Assembly: GCA_023614405.1 (NCBI GenBank)
Contig: CM042696.1
Span: 337,953,211-338,017,210, forward strand
Direction: 5' to 3'
Length of the DNA: 64,000 nt
Source: Avena insularis
Taxonomy: Eukaryota; Streptophyta; Magnoliopsida; Poales; Poaceae
Position numbers and translations under genes: made by a program. Below are positions 1 to 11,830 of the stretch, in pieces. The notes under the pieces were generated by a model, which did not search any database, was not told the DNA's origin, and saw only the letters and a program-made list of their open reading frames with translations. Every line of letters starts with the position of its first letter. Within the stretch, counting starts at the first letter, position 1.

Positions 1-43
1 TGCTAGTGAAGTCACACAACTTAGTGTTTCCAAGAGTAGTCAT
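1..43 (-). CDS. E0 gag start fragment, cut by window edge
   Basis: Only the first 14 codons are present, reading leftwards from the ATG at 43-41. They match the start of the F1 ORF at 28610 and the F2 gag at 33516 (MTTLENTK-type start), so this is the same non-autonomous Gypsy-type family. The rest lies outside the window. No catalytic function can be read from this piece. Confidence 0.6.
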   Translation of the reverse strand, partial: MTTLGNTKLCDFTS

Positions 44-202
44 TTTTTGTGTGTTTTTGATAAAGAAAGCAAACTTGTAAAACTATTTTTTTTGTGTTTT
101 TGATAAGGAAACAAGCAAACAAAACAAAAGTAAACTAAGCAAAACAAAAACAAAGTAAAGAGATTGGTTCTAAGGGAGTCCCCTTGTGAAGATGTCCTTG
201 AC
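44..202 (-). other. E0 untranslated leader between primer site and gag
   Basis: On the minus strand this is an A/T-rich leader with runs of T and A and repeated TTTGCTT-type words. It matches the leaders at 28445-28609 and 33354-33515. It holds no ORF. Confidence 0.6.
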
Positions 203-220
203 TCCCCGGCAACGGCGCCA
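203..220 (-). promoter_or_regulatory. E0 primer-binding site, tRNA-Asp type
   Basis: The plus strand reads TCCCCGGCAACGGCGCCA, which equals the 3' end of a plant tRNA-Asp including CCA. On the element's sense strand this is the complementary primer site. It lies about 11 nt inside the LTR, which fixes the element as minus-strand. Confidence 0.8.
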
Positions 221-231
221 GAAAAAGTACT

Positions 232-1804
232 TGTTGACTCGTGTATTAACGAGCTCGTTGGGGAACCCCAAGAGGAAGGTATGATGAGCACAGTAGTAAG
301 TTTTCCCTCAGTTATGAAACCAAGGTTATCAATCCAGTAGGAGCAAGGAAACACCCCAAAGGTGTCGCTAGCTGAAGTTTGGCAGGGCGCACTACCGGTG
401 CCAGCAGCAACGTGGAGACCTGCACAACACAACCACAGAACTCTGTCCCCAACTTACGATGAGGTTGTCAATCTCACCGGTTTTTCTGAAAACAAAGGAT
501 TAAACGTATCGATTGGAAGAATGTAATAGTTTGCAGAAAGTAAACACAAAGCAGTAAACATTTGATTGATAGTAAAGAAAGGACCGGGGTCCATAGTTCA
601 CTAGAGGTGGCTCTCCTTAATATAGATGACATGTTGGCTGAACAAATTACAGCGGGGCAATTGACAAACATTGAGAAAGCATACAAGCATATACTACTCA
701 TCTTGACTCCTTTGAGATTCGATTGGGCATTACAACATTATACATAGACCGCCATCCAACTTCATCTATGACTAATAATCCACCTTCAGGTTATCATCCG
801 AGCCACCTCCGGTATTAAGTTACAAGCAACGGATAATTGCATTATGAATTGCGTGTAAAGTAAAAAATACGATTGTTCTATGAACAAAGGATTGTTGTTT
901 TCTCCCTAGTAGCAATAGCACATCTAGTACCTTAGAGATTTCTATCACTTCCGCAGATTACCAGAGGCATGAACCCACTATCGAGCATAAATACTAACTC
1001 TTGGAGTTGCTAGCATCTACTTGGCCAAGATAGCTACTAACAACGAAAAGCATGCACGATCACAAATAACAAAGACATGATAGAATCAATAATCAATCTG
1101 AAATAGCATCTCAATATCCATCGGATCCCCGCAAACACGACATGTAGGAATTACAAATAGATGATCTTGATCTTGAACGGAGCTCACAAGATCTAAACAT
1201 GATAACACAAAGGAGGAGAACCAGACATCTAGCTACTACATGGACCCGTAGTCCAGAGATGAACTACTCACACATCACACCGGAGGCTTGCATGATGATG
1301 AAGAAGACCTCTAGGGTGAATTCCCATCTCCGGCAGGGTGCCGGGAAGAGATCAGATCCCTCCCGATATAGGGATGGAGATGACGGTGGCTACAGACTCT
1401 TTCGTGGATTTTTGATCGGGTACTTAGGGTTTCCGTATCAGAGACAATATATAGGCGGAAGGAGAGGCTGAGGGGTGCTGGGCGGACTACCCCTCGCAAG
1501 AGCCAGGCCTGGCCTGGCCGCAGGTGGTGTGGCCGGGCCCCTCTTCTCGCCTCAGATTCGGCTCCTGTGTCCTCGGTGAAAAACTGACTTTGGCTTTTAT
1601 CCCGTCCAATTCCGAGAATATTCATTTTCTAACTTTCCTAGAACCAAAAACAGCAGAAAACAGGCAGCTGGCACTGTGGCTCTTGTTAATAGGTTAGTCC
1701 AAGAAATCATATGAAAAGTACTCCAAAGTGTAGACAAAACATAAGAAAGTAGATAAAACCAAGCATGGAACATCAAAAATTATGGATATGTTTGCAACGT
1801 ATCA
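232..1804 (-). mobile_element. E0 5' LTR (F-family Gypsy-type)
   Basis: Read on the minus strand, the LTR starts TGATACGTTGCAAACATATC at 1804 and runs to about 232, next to the primer site. It aligns along its length with the LTRs at 25408, 26827, 31503, 39045-40666 and 48235-49853. One arm of the family hairpin survives near 1523-1534 and the other is eroded. A TATA-like CTATATATT lies near 1446-1456. The left end differs from the other copies, so that boundary is approximate. The first base of EA sequence on the right is 1805; a target duplication cannot be checked because the element's other end is outside the window. Confidence 0.75.
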
Positions 1805-3640
1805 AGCATCACATTCATCAATACACAAGTCATAATAGAAGACAACTGACCATTATATAACTTAACTTGCAATAAGTAAAGGAAACACAATAAAGATACA
1901 CAAAGTAAATCATAATTGGTAATGGCAAACTTAGCTCTTGGTCGAAGAATAGTTGACAATTTGCAGGAGTTCACACATAAAGGGGTTTCAATGATAGCTT
2001 TCAAAGTAGTATTCACTAAGATAAGAGCAATGTGCAAAACAAGGAACATAAGAAACATGATTGAATAAATCATCATATGAATGAATGAAACACAACAACT
2101 CAAAATACTTGCTGAGATAGAAGGGAAGAGATTTACTGACTCAACTAAAATGTAAAAGATAGGCCCTCCGTAGAGGGAAGCAGGGATTTCAAGTTTCATA
2201 AAGAGCTTCCAAAAATTAAGGTACTTATTATCTTTCAGCTCTTATTGCCCCTATCATAGGCATCTTTAGTTTATTAAGGTTAAAGTGATCAAATATGAGG
2301 ATATACTTGACAAGTTGTAAGTTGAAAATCTCATGTCCCTTGAATACGAGGGCCACTCCTCATGCTACTCAAGTTTAGTTACCAGTAAGTTCTTGTCATA
2401 GTAAGTACATGTGTATCATAGAGAACCGCCAACGGGGTACCCCTTGCCCGATGATACGGAAGAATCCCCATATCAAAATGATAGGGCAAGCAGACAATGA
2501 GCATCTCAACAATCTTCTTATTTACCATGGGAAAGTGGTGCTTTTTTCTCTTTTTCCTCTTTTCTCAATTCCGTTTTTCTCTTTTCTCAATCTCTATCTC
2601 TTTTTTTATAAGAAGAATTCTTCATAGATTGCTCATTATGGTTACGCTGCAGGTTTCCACCATTATTAGGCATGGATTAGACCAGAGGCCCAAGCGTTTC
2701 TCTAACACACATACATAACTCTAGGGACTTATAAGCTCCCCTTTCATTTCACACCGACAACATCCATAAACAAAAGAGCATGATATCAACTAAATAAAGT
2801 GCAATGTTGAAAGTGTTCCCCATGACATCATGGTTCTGCTAATTCACAACTTACAAAGCGCAAGCATATACACAACATAGATGGGCACAATGGTTCAAGT
2901 TTATTAAGTGCAAGAAAGTAAAGTGTGCCATCAAGTTCGTGAGAGATTTAATCACTAACTTTCACATAACAAGTTTAATTTGGAAGGTAGATAAAACATG
3001 AATTTACTTGGAATAGAAATAGTGCTAGTAGGTAGGTATGGTGGACACAAATGGCATAGGGTTTTGGTTTAAGGATTGGATGCACGAGAAGCTTTCCCTC
3101 TCAGTACAGGTTTTTGGCTAGCAAGGCTAGGTAGCAAGAATAAGTGTTGAAGGATACAAACAAACATACAAGTGATAAAAATAAACATGCAATCTTCCTT
3201 GGAAGCACAAAAGATCTTAACTAGAGAATACTAAACTTATGAGCAAATCAAGAAAGAAAGATGATGAAATTATATTTCTTTAAGAGTACTTTTATCTTTT
3301 TCATTCAATTCTCAAAAATAGTGGTGGTACTGACCGAGCCAGGTTTGCCAAAACCAACTAAATTTACTCAATGATCCCAAAGTGATACCAAAACTAACAA
3401 CAAGATCAATCATATAACATGAATTGAAAACTAATATAAGATATGCAAAAGAGTAAATGATAGAACTTCTCATTAATATTCCATAACGGCAACTCACACC
3501 AAGGGATACATAGCTATCTAATGAGAGGGGAGACACTTCCATAATGCAAACCATCCTACATGATAACTTCTCTATTCATGATATGACTCTACTAAAAAGG
3601 TAAAAAGATAGAAGATAGTGATGTGATACAGTGGCACTCC
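1805..3640 (-). other. EA 3' untranslated module
   Basis: On the minus strand this is A/T-rich noncoding sequence, colinear with 29800-31360 of F1 and 36300-37160 of F2. Shared landmarks are the GAACTTGATGGCACACTTTA stretch, the GGTACCCCGTTGGCGGTTC-like stretch and the pyrimidine-rich tract near 2540-2600. The longest minus-strand ORF here (1780-2199) crosses the E0 boundary and has no recognisable domain, so I do not call it a gene. Confidence 0.6.
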
Positions 3641-3686
3641 CCCAAGCTTGGAACAAACCAAGGGGGTGCCAAAACCTGATGACGAA

Positions 3687-4214
3687 TTACTCCTTCGGTG
3701 GTGGTAGTGTTCTCTCGATGAGCTTTTCGATCAATTTCCTCAAGTCCTCAATCTCGAAGGTGAGAGTACGAATCAACTCCGAGTTTTGCTCAATGCGGCT
3801 CATGATCATGTCGGGTTGCGAATTCCAGCTCTTGCGATTCTTTCCCCACTCTTCCTCCTTGAAGTCTTCTTTTCCTGTATTGTTAGAACGAGGCATATCC
3901 CAATTGGAGGGTAGTTTCTCCTTAGGCATATTTTGGAATTAATGCTCATGGATAAGGGTATGGAAGGGATTCTTGGTGCGTGGAGAAGGTGACCGTGGAG
4001 CCAAATAGTGACGCGGAGGCTTCCCTCCAGTTGACATCCGTGCAGTCCTGCTGTTCTTGGCAGGGTTTGCCAACACTCCAATGCTTGCAATGGTAGTGCC
4101 GGTGTGCAGATGCTGGATTTTCTTTGCCTCCTCTTCATCGAGCTCCTTCTCCTGCCCGGGATCTTGGGGATCCTCCTCCACAGGCTCCTTTCCCTTATCC
4201 TTGGCAGAGACCAT
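3687..4214 (-). pseudogene. EA second ORF, lysine/glutamate-rich with C-terminal coiled coil
   Basis: One frame reads from the ATG at 4214 (MVSAKDKGKEP start) to a stop at 3687, about 176 codons, broken by one TAA at 3939-3941. The N-terminal ~35 residues are charged and rich in D, E and K. The C-terminal ~35 residues have spaced I, L and F among E and K (SRIEQNSELIRTLTFEIEDL), as in a coiled coil, followed by PPPKE. No enzyme motif is visible. EB carries a similar charged, coiled-coil ORF at 16816-17406, so it looks like an accessory ORF of this Gypsy group; a structural or RNA-binding role would be a guess. It is absent from F1, F2 and F3. A promoter-like block lies just upstream. Confidence 0.6.
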
Positions 4215-4310
4215 TGTGCTTCTAAACTTTAAGAATAGTTCCTAGCAGAAACAGATCGAAACGAAAACACGACGAGAACATGATATACGAACCTCAAGGG
4301 ATCCGAGAGA

Positions 4311-4434
4311 TTATATATTACGAAGTTTTACAACATAAGGAAGGTACTAGGAGAAAACGGGTCGGAGACGGAGTCCGAGGTGCCCACACCACCTGCTGGC
4401 ACGGCCAGGGGGCCCGCGTCAAGGGGTGGTGTGC
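4311..4434 (-). promoter_or_regulatory. EA internal promoter-like block: GC hairpin plus TATA
   Basis: On the plus strand, CCACACCACC at 4384-4393 pairs with GGTGGTGTG at 4425-4433, the same arms as the LTR hairpins of the F and EA families. On the minus strand a TATA-like TAATATATAA (4311-4320) follows about 64 bp after the hairpin, and the second ORF starts about 100 bp later at 4214. The order hairpin, TATA, ORF copies the LTR layout. Promoter activity is inferred only. Confidence 0.45.
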
Positions 4435-5302
4435 GCCACCCTGGCTTCGTTTCCGTCCCTCTTTCGCTTCGTTGCTTTCTTTTTTGGATAAAAACTCCAA
4501 AAATATAACTGGACAGAATTTTCGCGGAACTTTTCTTACCAGAACTGTTACCTATTCGAAAACAGACTCTGCAGGTCTCTAAACTTGGTATTTAGTAGAT
4601 TCTTCCGGAGTCACCGCTTGAATAACATCAATATATTCATCTTCATACACATATTGCTCGAGTCATGAAACCTTTCACTATCTCATTACACCATTTTCTC
4701 CAATAACCTGGAAATTTCTTTCACACAAACCTTCACACAAGTCTCCTTAGCAACATTAGTGTAAGCGAGGTAATAATCCTTTTAAGTCAAATTTCAACTG
4801 AAATCCATCAAAACATAAACTACTGTAGAAACTCCTTCCGAAAACCCAAAAAGAATTCAAAAAGGAAATCGATTTAAGTGGGAAATGCAAGAGTGGCAAA
4901 AATCTGTGAAAACAGACCAGCAGGTAAAGATCAATTTTTTCTAAAACCTTCTGTTTCTCAAATCAAAAAGTGCAAAACTAACGAAAGTTAAATAACAACC
5001 TTGGGCAGAAGCACAAAAAATTACAGATCAATACGATGTAGAGAGATCTCTCACGAATATTTATGGTGAAGCACAAAAATCTGTTTAGGGATAGCAAGTT
5101 CCCCAAATCTTACTTCTCTCTCATTAGAGGTTGATCTTGACACAAAAACCAAACAAAAATGATAACGAGAGGTTATTACTGAAGTAATAACTTCCAAGAC
5201 TCAAATAAACAAAAACAACTGAAAGCACAACTAAATTGGGTAGTCTCCCAAAAGGCTCTTTCTTTATAGCCATTAAGATGGGCATGATAATTTCAATGAT
5301 GC
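4435..5302 (-). other. EA noncoding stretch after gag
   Basis: Minus-strand noncoding sequence that begins just after the gag stop. It contains the CAGTAATAAC, GCTTCACCATAAA and CTGCTGGTCTGTTTT words also found at 28870-29170, 35560-35830 and (reversed) 37810-38110. Homology to F1 fades near 4650, where the EA-specific block with the second ORF starts. Confidence 0.55.
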
Positions 5303-5622
5303 TCACATAAGAATATGAATTGAAGTGAGAGAGAGCATCAGGAAGCAAAAATACACATGTTTAAGTCTAACCCACTTCCTATGCAAGGGAATTTTGTAAA
5401 CAAACAAATTGTTGAAACTAGAGGCTACTATCATAGGAAGGCAAAAGAAGTGCAACATAAAAACTTTCAACATAAAACGAGGAAACTTGATATTATTGAG
5501 ATGCATAAGAACAGTCTTCCCTCTCTCATAATAACTTTCAGTATCATCCATAAATTTAATGATATAACTATCACAAGAACCATTGTAGCAATGATCACTT
5601 ATCCTAACAGAAAACACAGGGA
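5303..5622 (-). CDS. EA gag-like ORF, C-terminal part
   Basis: This is the continuation of the ORF at 14053-15178. With the Copia element and one copy of CACTA left out, the reading frame resumes exactly at 5622 and runs to a stop at 5303-5305. The total is 1446 nt, or 481 codons plus stop. The part contains an aspartate/serine/tyrosine-rich segment, then a hydrophobic leucine/phenylalanine-rich end. I do not recognise a domain here. The exact frame match across the insertion suggests that the ORF was open when the Copia element landed. Confidence 0.65.
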
Positions 5623-5627
5623 CACTA
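5623..5627. repeat. Target-site duplication of the Copia element, left copy
   Basis: CACTA directly precedes the TGTTGGG start of the left LTR and is repeated at 14053-14057. A perfect 5-bp duplication is the usual LTR-retrotransposon footprint. Confidence 0.9.
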
Positions 5628-6963
5628 TGTTGGGCCACACAGAGAAAACAAAACTTTTTCCTACGCGGTGAACCCAAGATCTAGCTGAGGTAGTAGGCCA
5701 TGAGAATTACCACTAGACGCGCGGTTGCGGAATCAATGAAGCACGTTGCTTGATGCAGTGCAGTCCTCATGACCCATTCTGATCCACGATCGTCGAAGTG
5801 CTGAACATACAGCACCTCCGCCAGTATCCACACGTACGAGGAGGAGCGCCAGCGATGGACTGCTAGGTCCGGTACGACGGCGACAGGACTGGACTGGACT
5901 TGAGCTAGGGTTTCCAACACATGGAGTGACCTAACCTTGTGCTCTAAGCACCTGCGCCCCAGCTTATATAGGGAGTGAAAGTGGGCTCCACTGACTTGTG
6001 GCCCATTCACTAAAAAGGCCTATATTAGTCACTGCGAGTCCAACTCACTGACTCTGTCCGTTTCCTTTTCGGATCCAACCCAAATATTCTCCCGCTCTTA
6101 AGTGTGTGACCCGATAGGCTCATGGTGACCCTGACACGATCCGAGTCTCACTCGTGACTGATCAGTTGGTAGCGGCTCCTAGCAAAACGCGCAAACTCCC
6201 AAGTACCAAAGAGTCATGACGACATACCTTCCAATGCGACTTTCGTCTCAGTCCCTTTTACCTCATGATATACCTTGTCGAACTATAGGCGAATAATCCT
6301 CATCCCTTAAATAGTTCGACACTCTTTCTTGATCCGAGATAAGTGATTCATCCGACCAACTCTTAGTCTGTCGCCTCGGTTAACACTTAACCGAGTCACG
6401 CATGGCCATGCTTTCCGAATCATATCTTCCGAGAGGGCCCAGAGAATATCTCTCCAGACGGAGGGGCAAAATCCCTTCTCGGTTATTCACATCATGCAGC
6501 TTGATTCTCAGTCGAACCGAACTCCGCCTTTATAAATGCCCAGTGACGGAACAGCGTTTGACAGAACCTAAGTCAGTGATCCTCAACTCGGACTGTGCAA
6601 TAACCTCAGGTCTAAGGATTACATTGATTGAGACATGCAAATGACGACTTGTTCGTTGCATCTCAATATGGGTCAGTATGACTCGCTAAACTCTTTAGAC
6701 GAATCCATGTAAGTCGGAATAGCATCTCCATGCCCATGACAAGTGGAACCGAATCATCTCCCGACTTTCACAATAGTCTAAGTTGTGTGTCCAACACAAC
6801 CTCAACGACCAAGGACAATTAGTATGAACAACATGAATATGCAGTTCCACAATCGAATCACATATTCAATGATACATATCAGTAGTTCATACATGGATAA
6901 TAACCTTATGAATACATTGGGAATAACATCATACATGATTGCCTTTAGGGCATATTCCCAACA
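5628..6963 (-). repeat. Copia 3' LTR (left end)
   Basis: Begins TGTTGGGCCACACAGAG and ends ATATTCCCAACA. It aligns end to end with 12721-14052. On the sense strand it contains a TATA-like CTATATAAGC (reverse of GCTTATATAGG near 5963-5973). Confidence 0.9.
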
Positions 6964-6985
6964 GTCTCCCACTTGCACTAGAGCC
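6964..6985 (-). promoter_or_regulatory. Copia polypurine tract
   Basis: On the sense strand the bases just before the 3' LTR read CTAGTGCAAGTGGGAGAC, ending in GTGGGAGAC. Such a purine stretch next to the 3' LTR primes plus-strand DNA synthesis in Copia elements. Confidence 0.65.
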
Positions 6986-7051
6986 AATCATCCGACATCA
7001 CATGTCTAGACATCTAATGCCCATAGCTCTCAGGTGCGCCTCATGCTTCGG

Positions 7052-10000
7052 CTATGGAAGTGGCTTTGTCAACGAATCCAGAATGTTTGCATCCGTGTGT
7101 ACCTTGCATAACTTGATATCACCTTGATCCACGAACTGGCGAATAAGGTGGTACCGCATGAGTATATGTTTGTTCTTCTGGTGTTGTCTAGGTTCCTTGG
7201 CTTGTGCGATAGCACCATTGTTGTCACAATACACGTCTAACGGATTGGACGAGCCCTGAACCACACCAAGATCCATGAGGAAATTCCTCATCCAAACGGC
7301 TTCTTTTGCCGCCTCCGAGGCAGCAATATACTCAGCTTCTGTTGTAGACGCAGACACCGTCTCTTGCTTGGAACTCTTCCAGCTCACAGCCCCTCCGTTT
7401 ATCACAAACACATATCTAGATTGCGAAAAAGAATCATCTGAGTCAGTGAGATAACTCGCATCCGTGTAACCCTTTACACTGAGTTCATTCTCACTTCCAT
7501 AAACTAGGAACATATCCTTAGTCCTTCTTAAGTACTTGAGGATATTTTTATTCGCTGCCCAGTGGATCTCTCCAGGGTCAGCCTGGTATCTGCTCACAAC
7601 ACTAAGAGCATAGGAAACATCCGTCCTAGTACAAATCATAGCATACATGATGGATCCGACTACAGAAGCATACGGAATCGCACTCATCCGACTTCGCTCA
7701 TCAGTTGTCGAAGGACACCGAGTCTTGCTAAGTTTTACGCCATGGGACATCGGTAAGAACCCCTTCTTAAATGATTCCATGTTGAACTTCTTCAACACTT
7801 TGTCCAAATATGTACTCTGACTCAATCCAATGAGCCACCTTGATCTATATCTATAGATCCGGATTCCTAGTATGTAAGTCACCTCACCCAAGCCTTTCAT
7901 CAAAAAACTCTTTTCCAATGATTCCTTGGTCTCTTGCAACATCTGGACACCATTTCCAATCAGTATTATGTCATCCACATATAGGATCAGAAAGTTTACT
8001 TTGCTCCCACTAAACTTCTTGTATAAACAAGAATCATGATCACTCTTGATGAAGCCAAACGATTTGACTACCTCATCAAAGCGAATATTCCAACTCTGAG
8101 ATGCTTGCTTCAACCCATAAATGGATTTCCGAAGCTTGCATACCTTGTCAGCATTAGCCAAATCGACAAAACCCTCGGGCTGTATCATATACACGTCCTC
8201 GGTTGAATTTCCATTAAGGAAATCCATCTTGACATCCATATGCCATATCTCATAGTCGAAATAGGCTGCTATAGCTAACATGATCCGAACTGATTTAAGC
8301 ATTGCTACGGGTGAGAAAGTCTCATCGTAGTCAACTCCTTGAACCTGCCGGAACCCCTTCATGACAAGTCGTGCTTTATAGATAGAAACGTTTCCATCCA
8401 TATCAGTTTTCTTCTTAAAGACCCATTTGCACTCGACGGGTCTTGCACCGTCTGGCAGATCAACCAAGTTCCAAACTTGATTTTCATCCATGGAGTTTAA
8501 CTCGGATGTCATTGCTCCAAGCCATGACTCAGAATCAGAACCCACCATCGCATCCGAGTAAGTTGCCGGCTCATCACTGTCCAACAGCAACACATCACGA
8601 ACCCCTCGCAATCTGGCCGATCTTCGCAATGTCGGTGCAGTTGTCGGCTCAGGTACCACGATTGGCTCAACCTCTAAGGCTTTTGCCGACTCGCTGCTGG
8701 CCGGTATCTCTCGAATTTCTTCGAGCTGCATCGTGCTCCCACTGACTCCCCGACTAAGAAACTCTTTCTCAAGGAAGACACTGTTCCGAGCGACAAACAC
8801 TTTGCCCTCTTCTCGGTTGTAGAAGTGGTAACCCAAGGTTTCCCTCGGATACCCCATGAAAATACACTAATCCGATTTAGCTGTAAGCTTGTTCGACTGA
8901 AGTTGCTTGACAAAAGCTTCACAACCCCAAACCTTAAGAAAAGACAAACTCGGCTTCTTGCTATTCCACATCTCATGCGGTGTCTTCTCTACCGACTTTG
9001 ATGGTACTCTGTTTAGTGTGAATGCTGCAGTTTCTAGACAGTAACCCCAAAATGATAAAGGCAGATCTGTCCGACTCATCATTGATCATACCATGTCCAA
9101 CAAGGTCCGATTTCTCCTTTCCGACACACCGTTTCTCTGCAGCGTTCCTGTAGGGGTGAGCTGGGGAACTATTCCACAACTCTTCAGATGGTCATCGAAC
9201 TCATGGCTCATGTACTCGCCTCCTCTGTCCGACCTAAGAAACTTTATTTTCTTGCCGAGTTGATTCTGTACCTCATTTTGGAATTCCTTGAACTTTTCAA
9301 AGCCTTCCGACTTATGTTTCATCAAGTAGATATATCCGTACCTACTCAAATCATCAGTGAAGGTAATGAAGTACTCATAACCACCTCTAGCTGTCGTGCT
9401 TATTGGGCCACATACATCACTATGTACTAGTCCCAATAAGTCGAATGCCCTTTCACAACTCTTTGCAAAATGTGTCTTGGTCATCTTGCCGAGTAGGCAG
9501 GATTCGCATGTCTCGAACGACTCCAAGTCGAACAAAGTTAGGAGTCCATCATGATAGAGCTTATTCATGCGTTTCCAACTTATGTGACCAAGCTGAAAAT
9601 GCCAAAAGTAATACATATTCAGATCATTTGGTTTCAAACTTTTCACATTTATATTATAGACAGATTCACTATCAAGATTCAGAATAAATAACCCATCCTG
9701 GACGGGTGCATAGCCGTGAAACATATCATTCAAATATAAAGCACAACCATTATTCTTAATATTCGACTCATAGCCTTGTCTCATCAAACATGAGGCAGAA
9801 ATAATGTTTCGACTAAGCACTGGAACATAATAACAATTATTCAGCTCCATTAAGAATCTGGAAGGTAAATGAAGTTGCATCGTGCCGACTTCCAATGCAG
9901 CGACTCTTGCTTTGTTGCCGACTCGAATGTCAACCTCGCCTCTCGCCACACTCCTAGTTCTTACCAGTCCCTGCAAGGAGTTGAAGATGTGAATGACTGA

Positions 10001-10939
10001 TCCGGTATCATATACCCAAGAACTACCAGGTATATCAGCAAGATAAATGTCTATAACATTGCAAACAAGCGTACCTGAGCCGAAAGTCACACCTCCACTC
10101 TTGGCTTTGTCAGCCAGATACTTGTTGTTATTCCTCTTCCAGTGGCCATCCGCCTTGCAGTAGAAGCAAGTGGATCCGGCTGCAGGAGAAGGCTTAGTCC
10201 CTGAGGAAACACTTTGGACCGAGTCCTCAGCCTTACCTCCCGACTTTGCCTTCTTCTTATTAGTCCAAGAACTCTTCTTGAATTTAACCTTATTTTGCAC
10301 CATCAACACTTGACTGGTACCTCTCTTGAGATCCGCCTCAGCCTGCTTGAGCATCCCATGTAATTCAGTGAGCTTCTTATCCATACCATGCATGTGGTAG
10401 TTCGATATGAACTGGCCATACGCACTAGGAGGAGAGTTCAGAATTATGTTCGTAGCGAACTCTTCGCTAATGGGGTAGCCAAGCCTTTCCAGATACCGCA
10501 CGTAACCAACCATCTTGATCACATTCGGACTCAGTGGATCGCCATCCTTAAGCTTGCAGCTCAACAAATCCTGAGAGACTTGATACCTCTTAGTCTTTGT
10601 CTGAGCCTGGAACATACTTTTGAGGCTTTCGATCATATCGTAGGCCTCAACATTCTCGAACTGCTGCTGCAAGTCCGGTTCCATGTGAGCAAGCATAAGA
10701 TAGCTAATCTCCGTGGATTCATCAAAAATTCGACGGTAGGCATTGGTGACTGCGACAGTCGCATTCTCATCCGGCTTAGCTGGAAGTGGGTTGTCTAGGA
10801 CACAATCCCTTTTTTCTTGTTTGAGAACAATTCTCAGATTACGATACCAGTTGGTGAAATTAGTTCCATTCAGCTTATCTTTCTCTAAGATGGTTCTCAA
10901 AGCAAAACCGGAAATCTTTGGAAGACTGCTAGGTTCCAT
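7052..10939 (-). pseudogene. Copia gag-pol polyprotein with two in-frame stops
   Basis: The frame starts at the ATG at 10939 (MEPSSLPK); an upstream in-frame ATG at 10987 is less likely. Counting from 10939: gag ~1-250; zinc knuckle CFYCKADGHWKRN at ~258, with the last Cys replaced by Asn; protease DTGS at ~311; integrase His/Cys region ~447-481 and acidic triad at about D508, D571 and E607 (35 residues between the last two). A TGA at 9086-9088 and a TAG at 8867-8869 interrupt the integrase end; the frame is otherwise open to 7052. RT follows, with YVDD at about 7972-7983, then RNase H with a YCDNNGAI motif, ending in a TKPLP tail. It would make a capsid and all replication enzymes, but the stops and the damaged zinc knuckle make it inactive. 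Confidence 0.9.
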
Positions 10940-11456
10940 TGATCTACGACAGAAAAATATGCAAAAACACTTAAGACATGTATCCATAAAAGAGCAAGCA
11001 TATTAAACATTTTAATATTTATGCTCCCACTAGAACCAACACCCCTTCGATGGTTACTTATTGATTCAGGACCCTAAATAAGCAAGTCGACTAGTGAGCT
11101 TTAGCATCACCGCTAGCCGTCAAGTGATCTAGGTAGACAACTCCTTGTTGATCGTATCTCATACGACTCATGTTGGATGGGTGGCATCACATGCCCCGGC
11201 TCCCATATGACTTTTCCCAGAGTCCCACAATCATTGTGATAAACCCGTCTAGATTACCGAGTGCTTCCGTTGTAAGAGTCCGACTCGAACCCACCTAGTC
11301 GGAAAGAATTGATAATACCTCGATTTTATGAGCCCACTACCAAAAATGTCCGGCTTGTGATGATGCAGCACTGGCGGAGAAACCGACTAGACCTTCTTTG
11401 AGGAATTACTTTCTACCAACTATCTAATAGAGGTAAAACAGACGAAAATTACAGTG
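10940..11456 (-). other. Copia 5' leader, part next to gag
   Basis: Noncoding leader between primer site and gag. No ORF or domain is visible. Confidence 0.5.
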
Positions 11457-11830
11457 TGGCTCCCGGGTGCAACACACCCCCATACTTGGAAAAATTAAAA
11501 AATAATTAAAAAAAGGTTAAAAAAATCAAACTTTTTTTGAAATCATAGATGACCAGGTATGCTACTTGTGTAAAGATATTTTCCTAGGAAATTATTTTCA
11601 TTGTATCCTAGGCAAAAAAACAAATTCGAAACGCTACAAGACTAGGTACTATTCACCTTTATTTTGTCATATTTTTGTTTTTTTCCCCAGGATACAATGA
11701 AAATAATTTCCTAGGAATTTTTTTTATACAAGTAGCATACCCAGTCATCTTTGATTTCCAAAAAAGTTTGAATTTTTTTAACCTTTTTTTAATTTTTCCA
11801 ACTATGGGGGTGCGTTGCACCCGAGAGCCA
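11457..11830. mobile_element. Fold-back MITE-like element in the Copia leader
   Basis: The left end TGGCTCCCGGGTGCAAC is mirrored by the right end GTTGCACCCGAGAGCCA. The inverted arms continue for about 140 bp each, including TTTCCTAGGAAATTATTTTC and its reverse complement, around a loop of about 70 bp (11616-11690). It has no coding capacity. Long terminal inverted repeats with a short loop fit a small fold-back DNA element; I could not identify a clear target duplication or superfamily. Confidence 0.7.

Noticed and set aside
203..220. Match to a tRNA-Asp 3' end as a tRNA gene
   Set aside because: Only the last 18 bases match and they lie next to an LTR, so it is a primer-binding site. The same holds at 15263, 28427, 33336 and 39018.
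1780..2199. 139-codon minus-strand ORF as an EA membrane protein
   Set aside because: It crosses the E0/EA boundary, is hydrophobic only because the DNA is A/T-rich, and related modules in F1 and F2 do not keep it open.
5623..5627. CACTA motif at the Copia ends, suggesting a CACTA DNA transposon
   Set aside because: CACTA is the target duplication. The element has LTRs, a tRNA-Met primer site and Copia domains, and its own ends are TG...CA.
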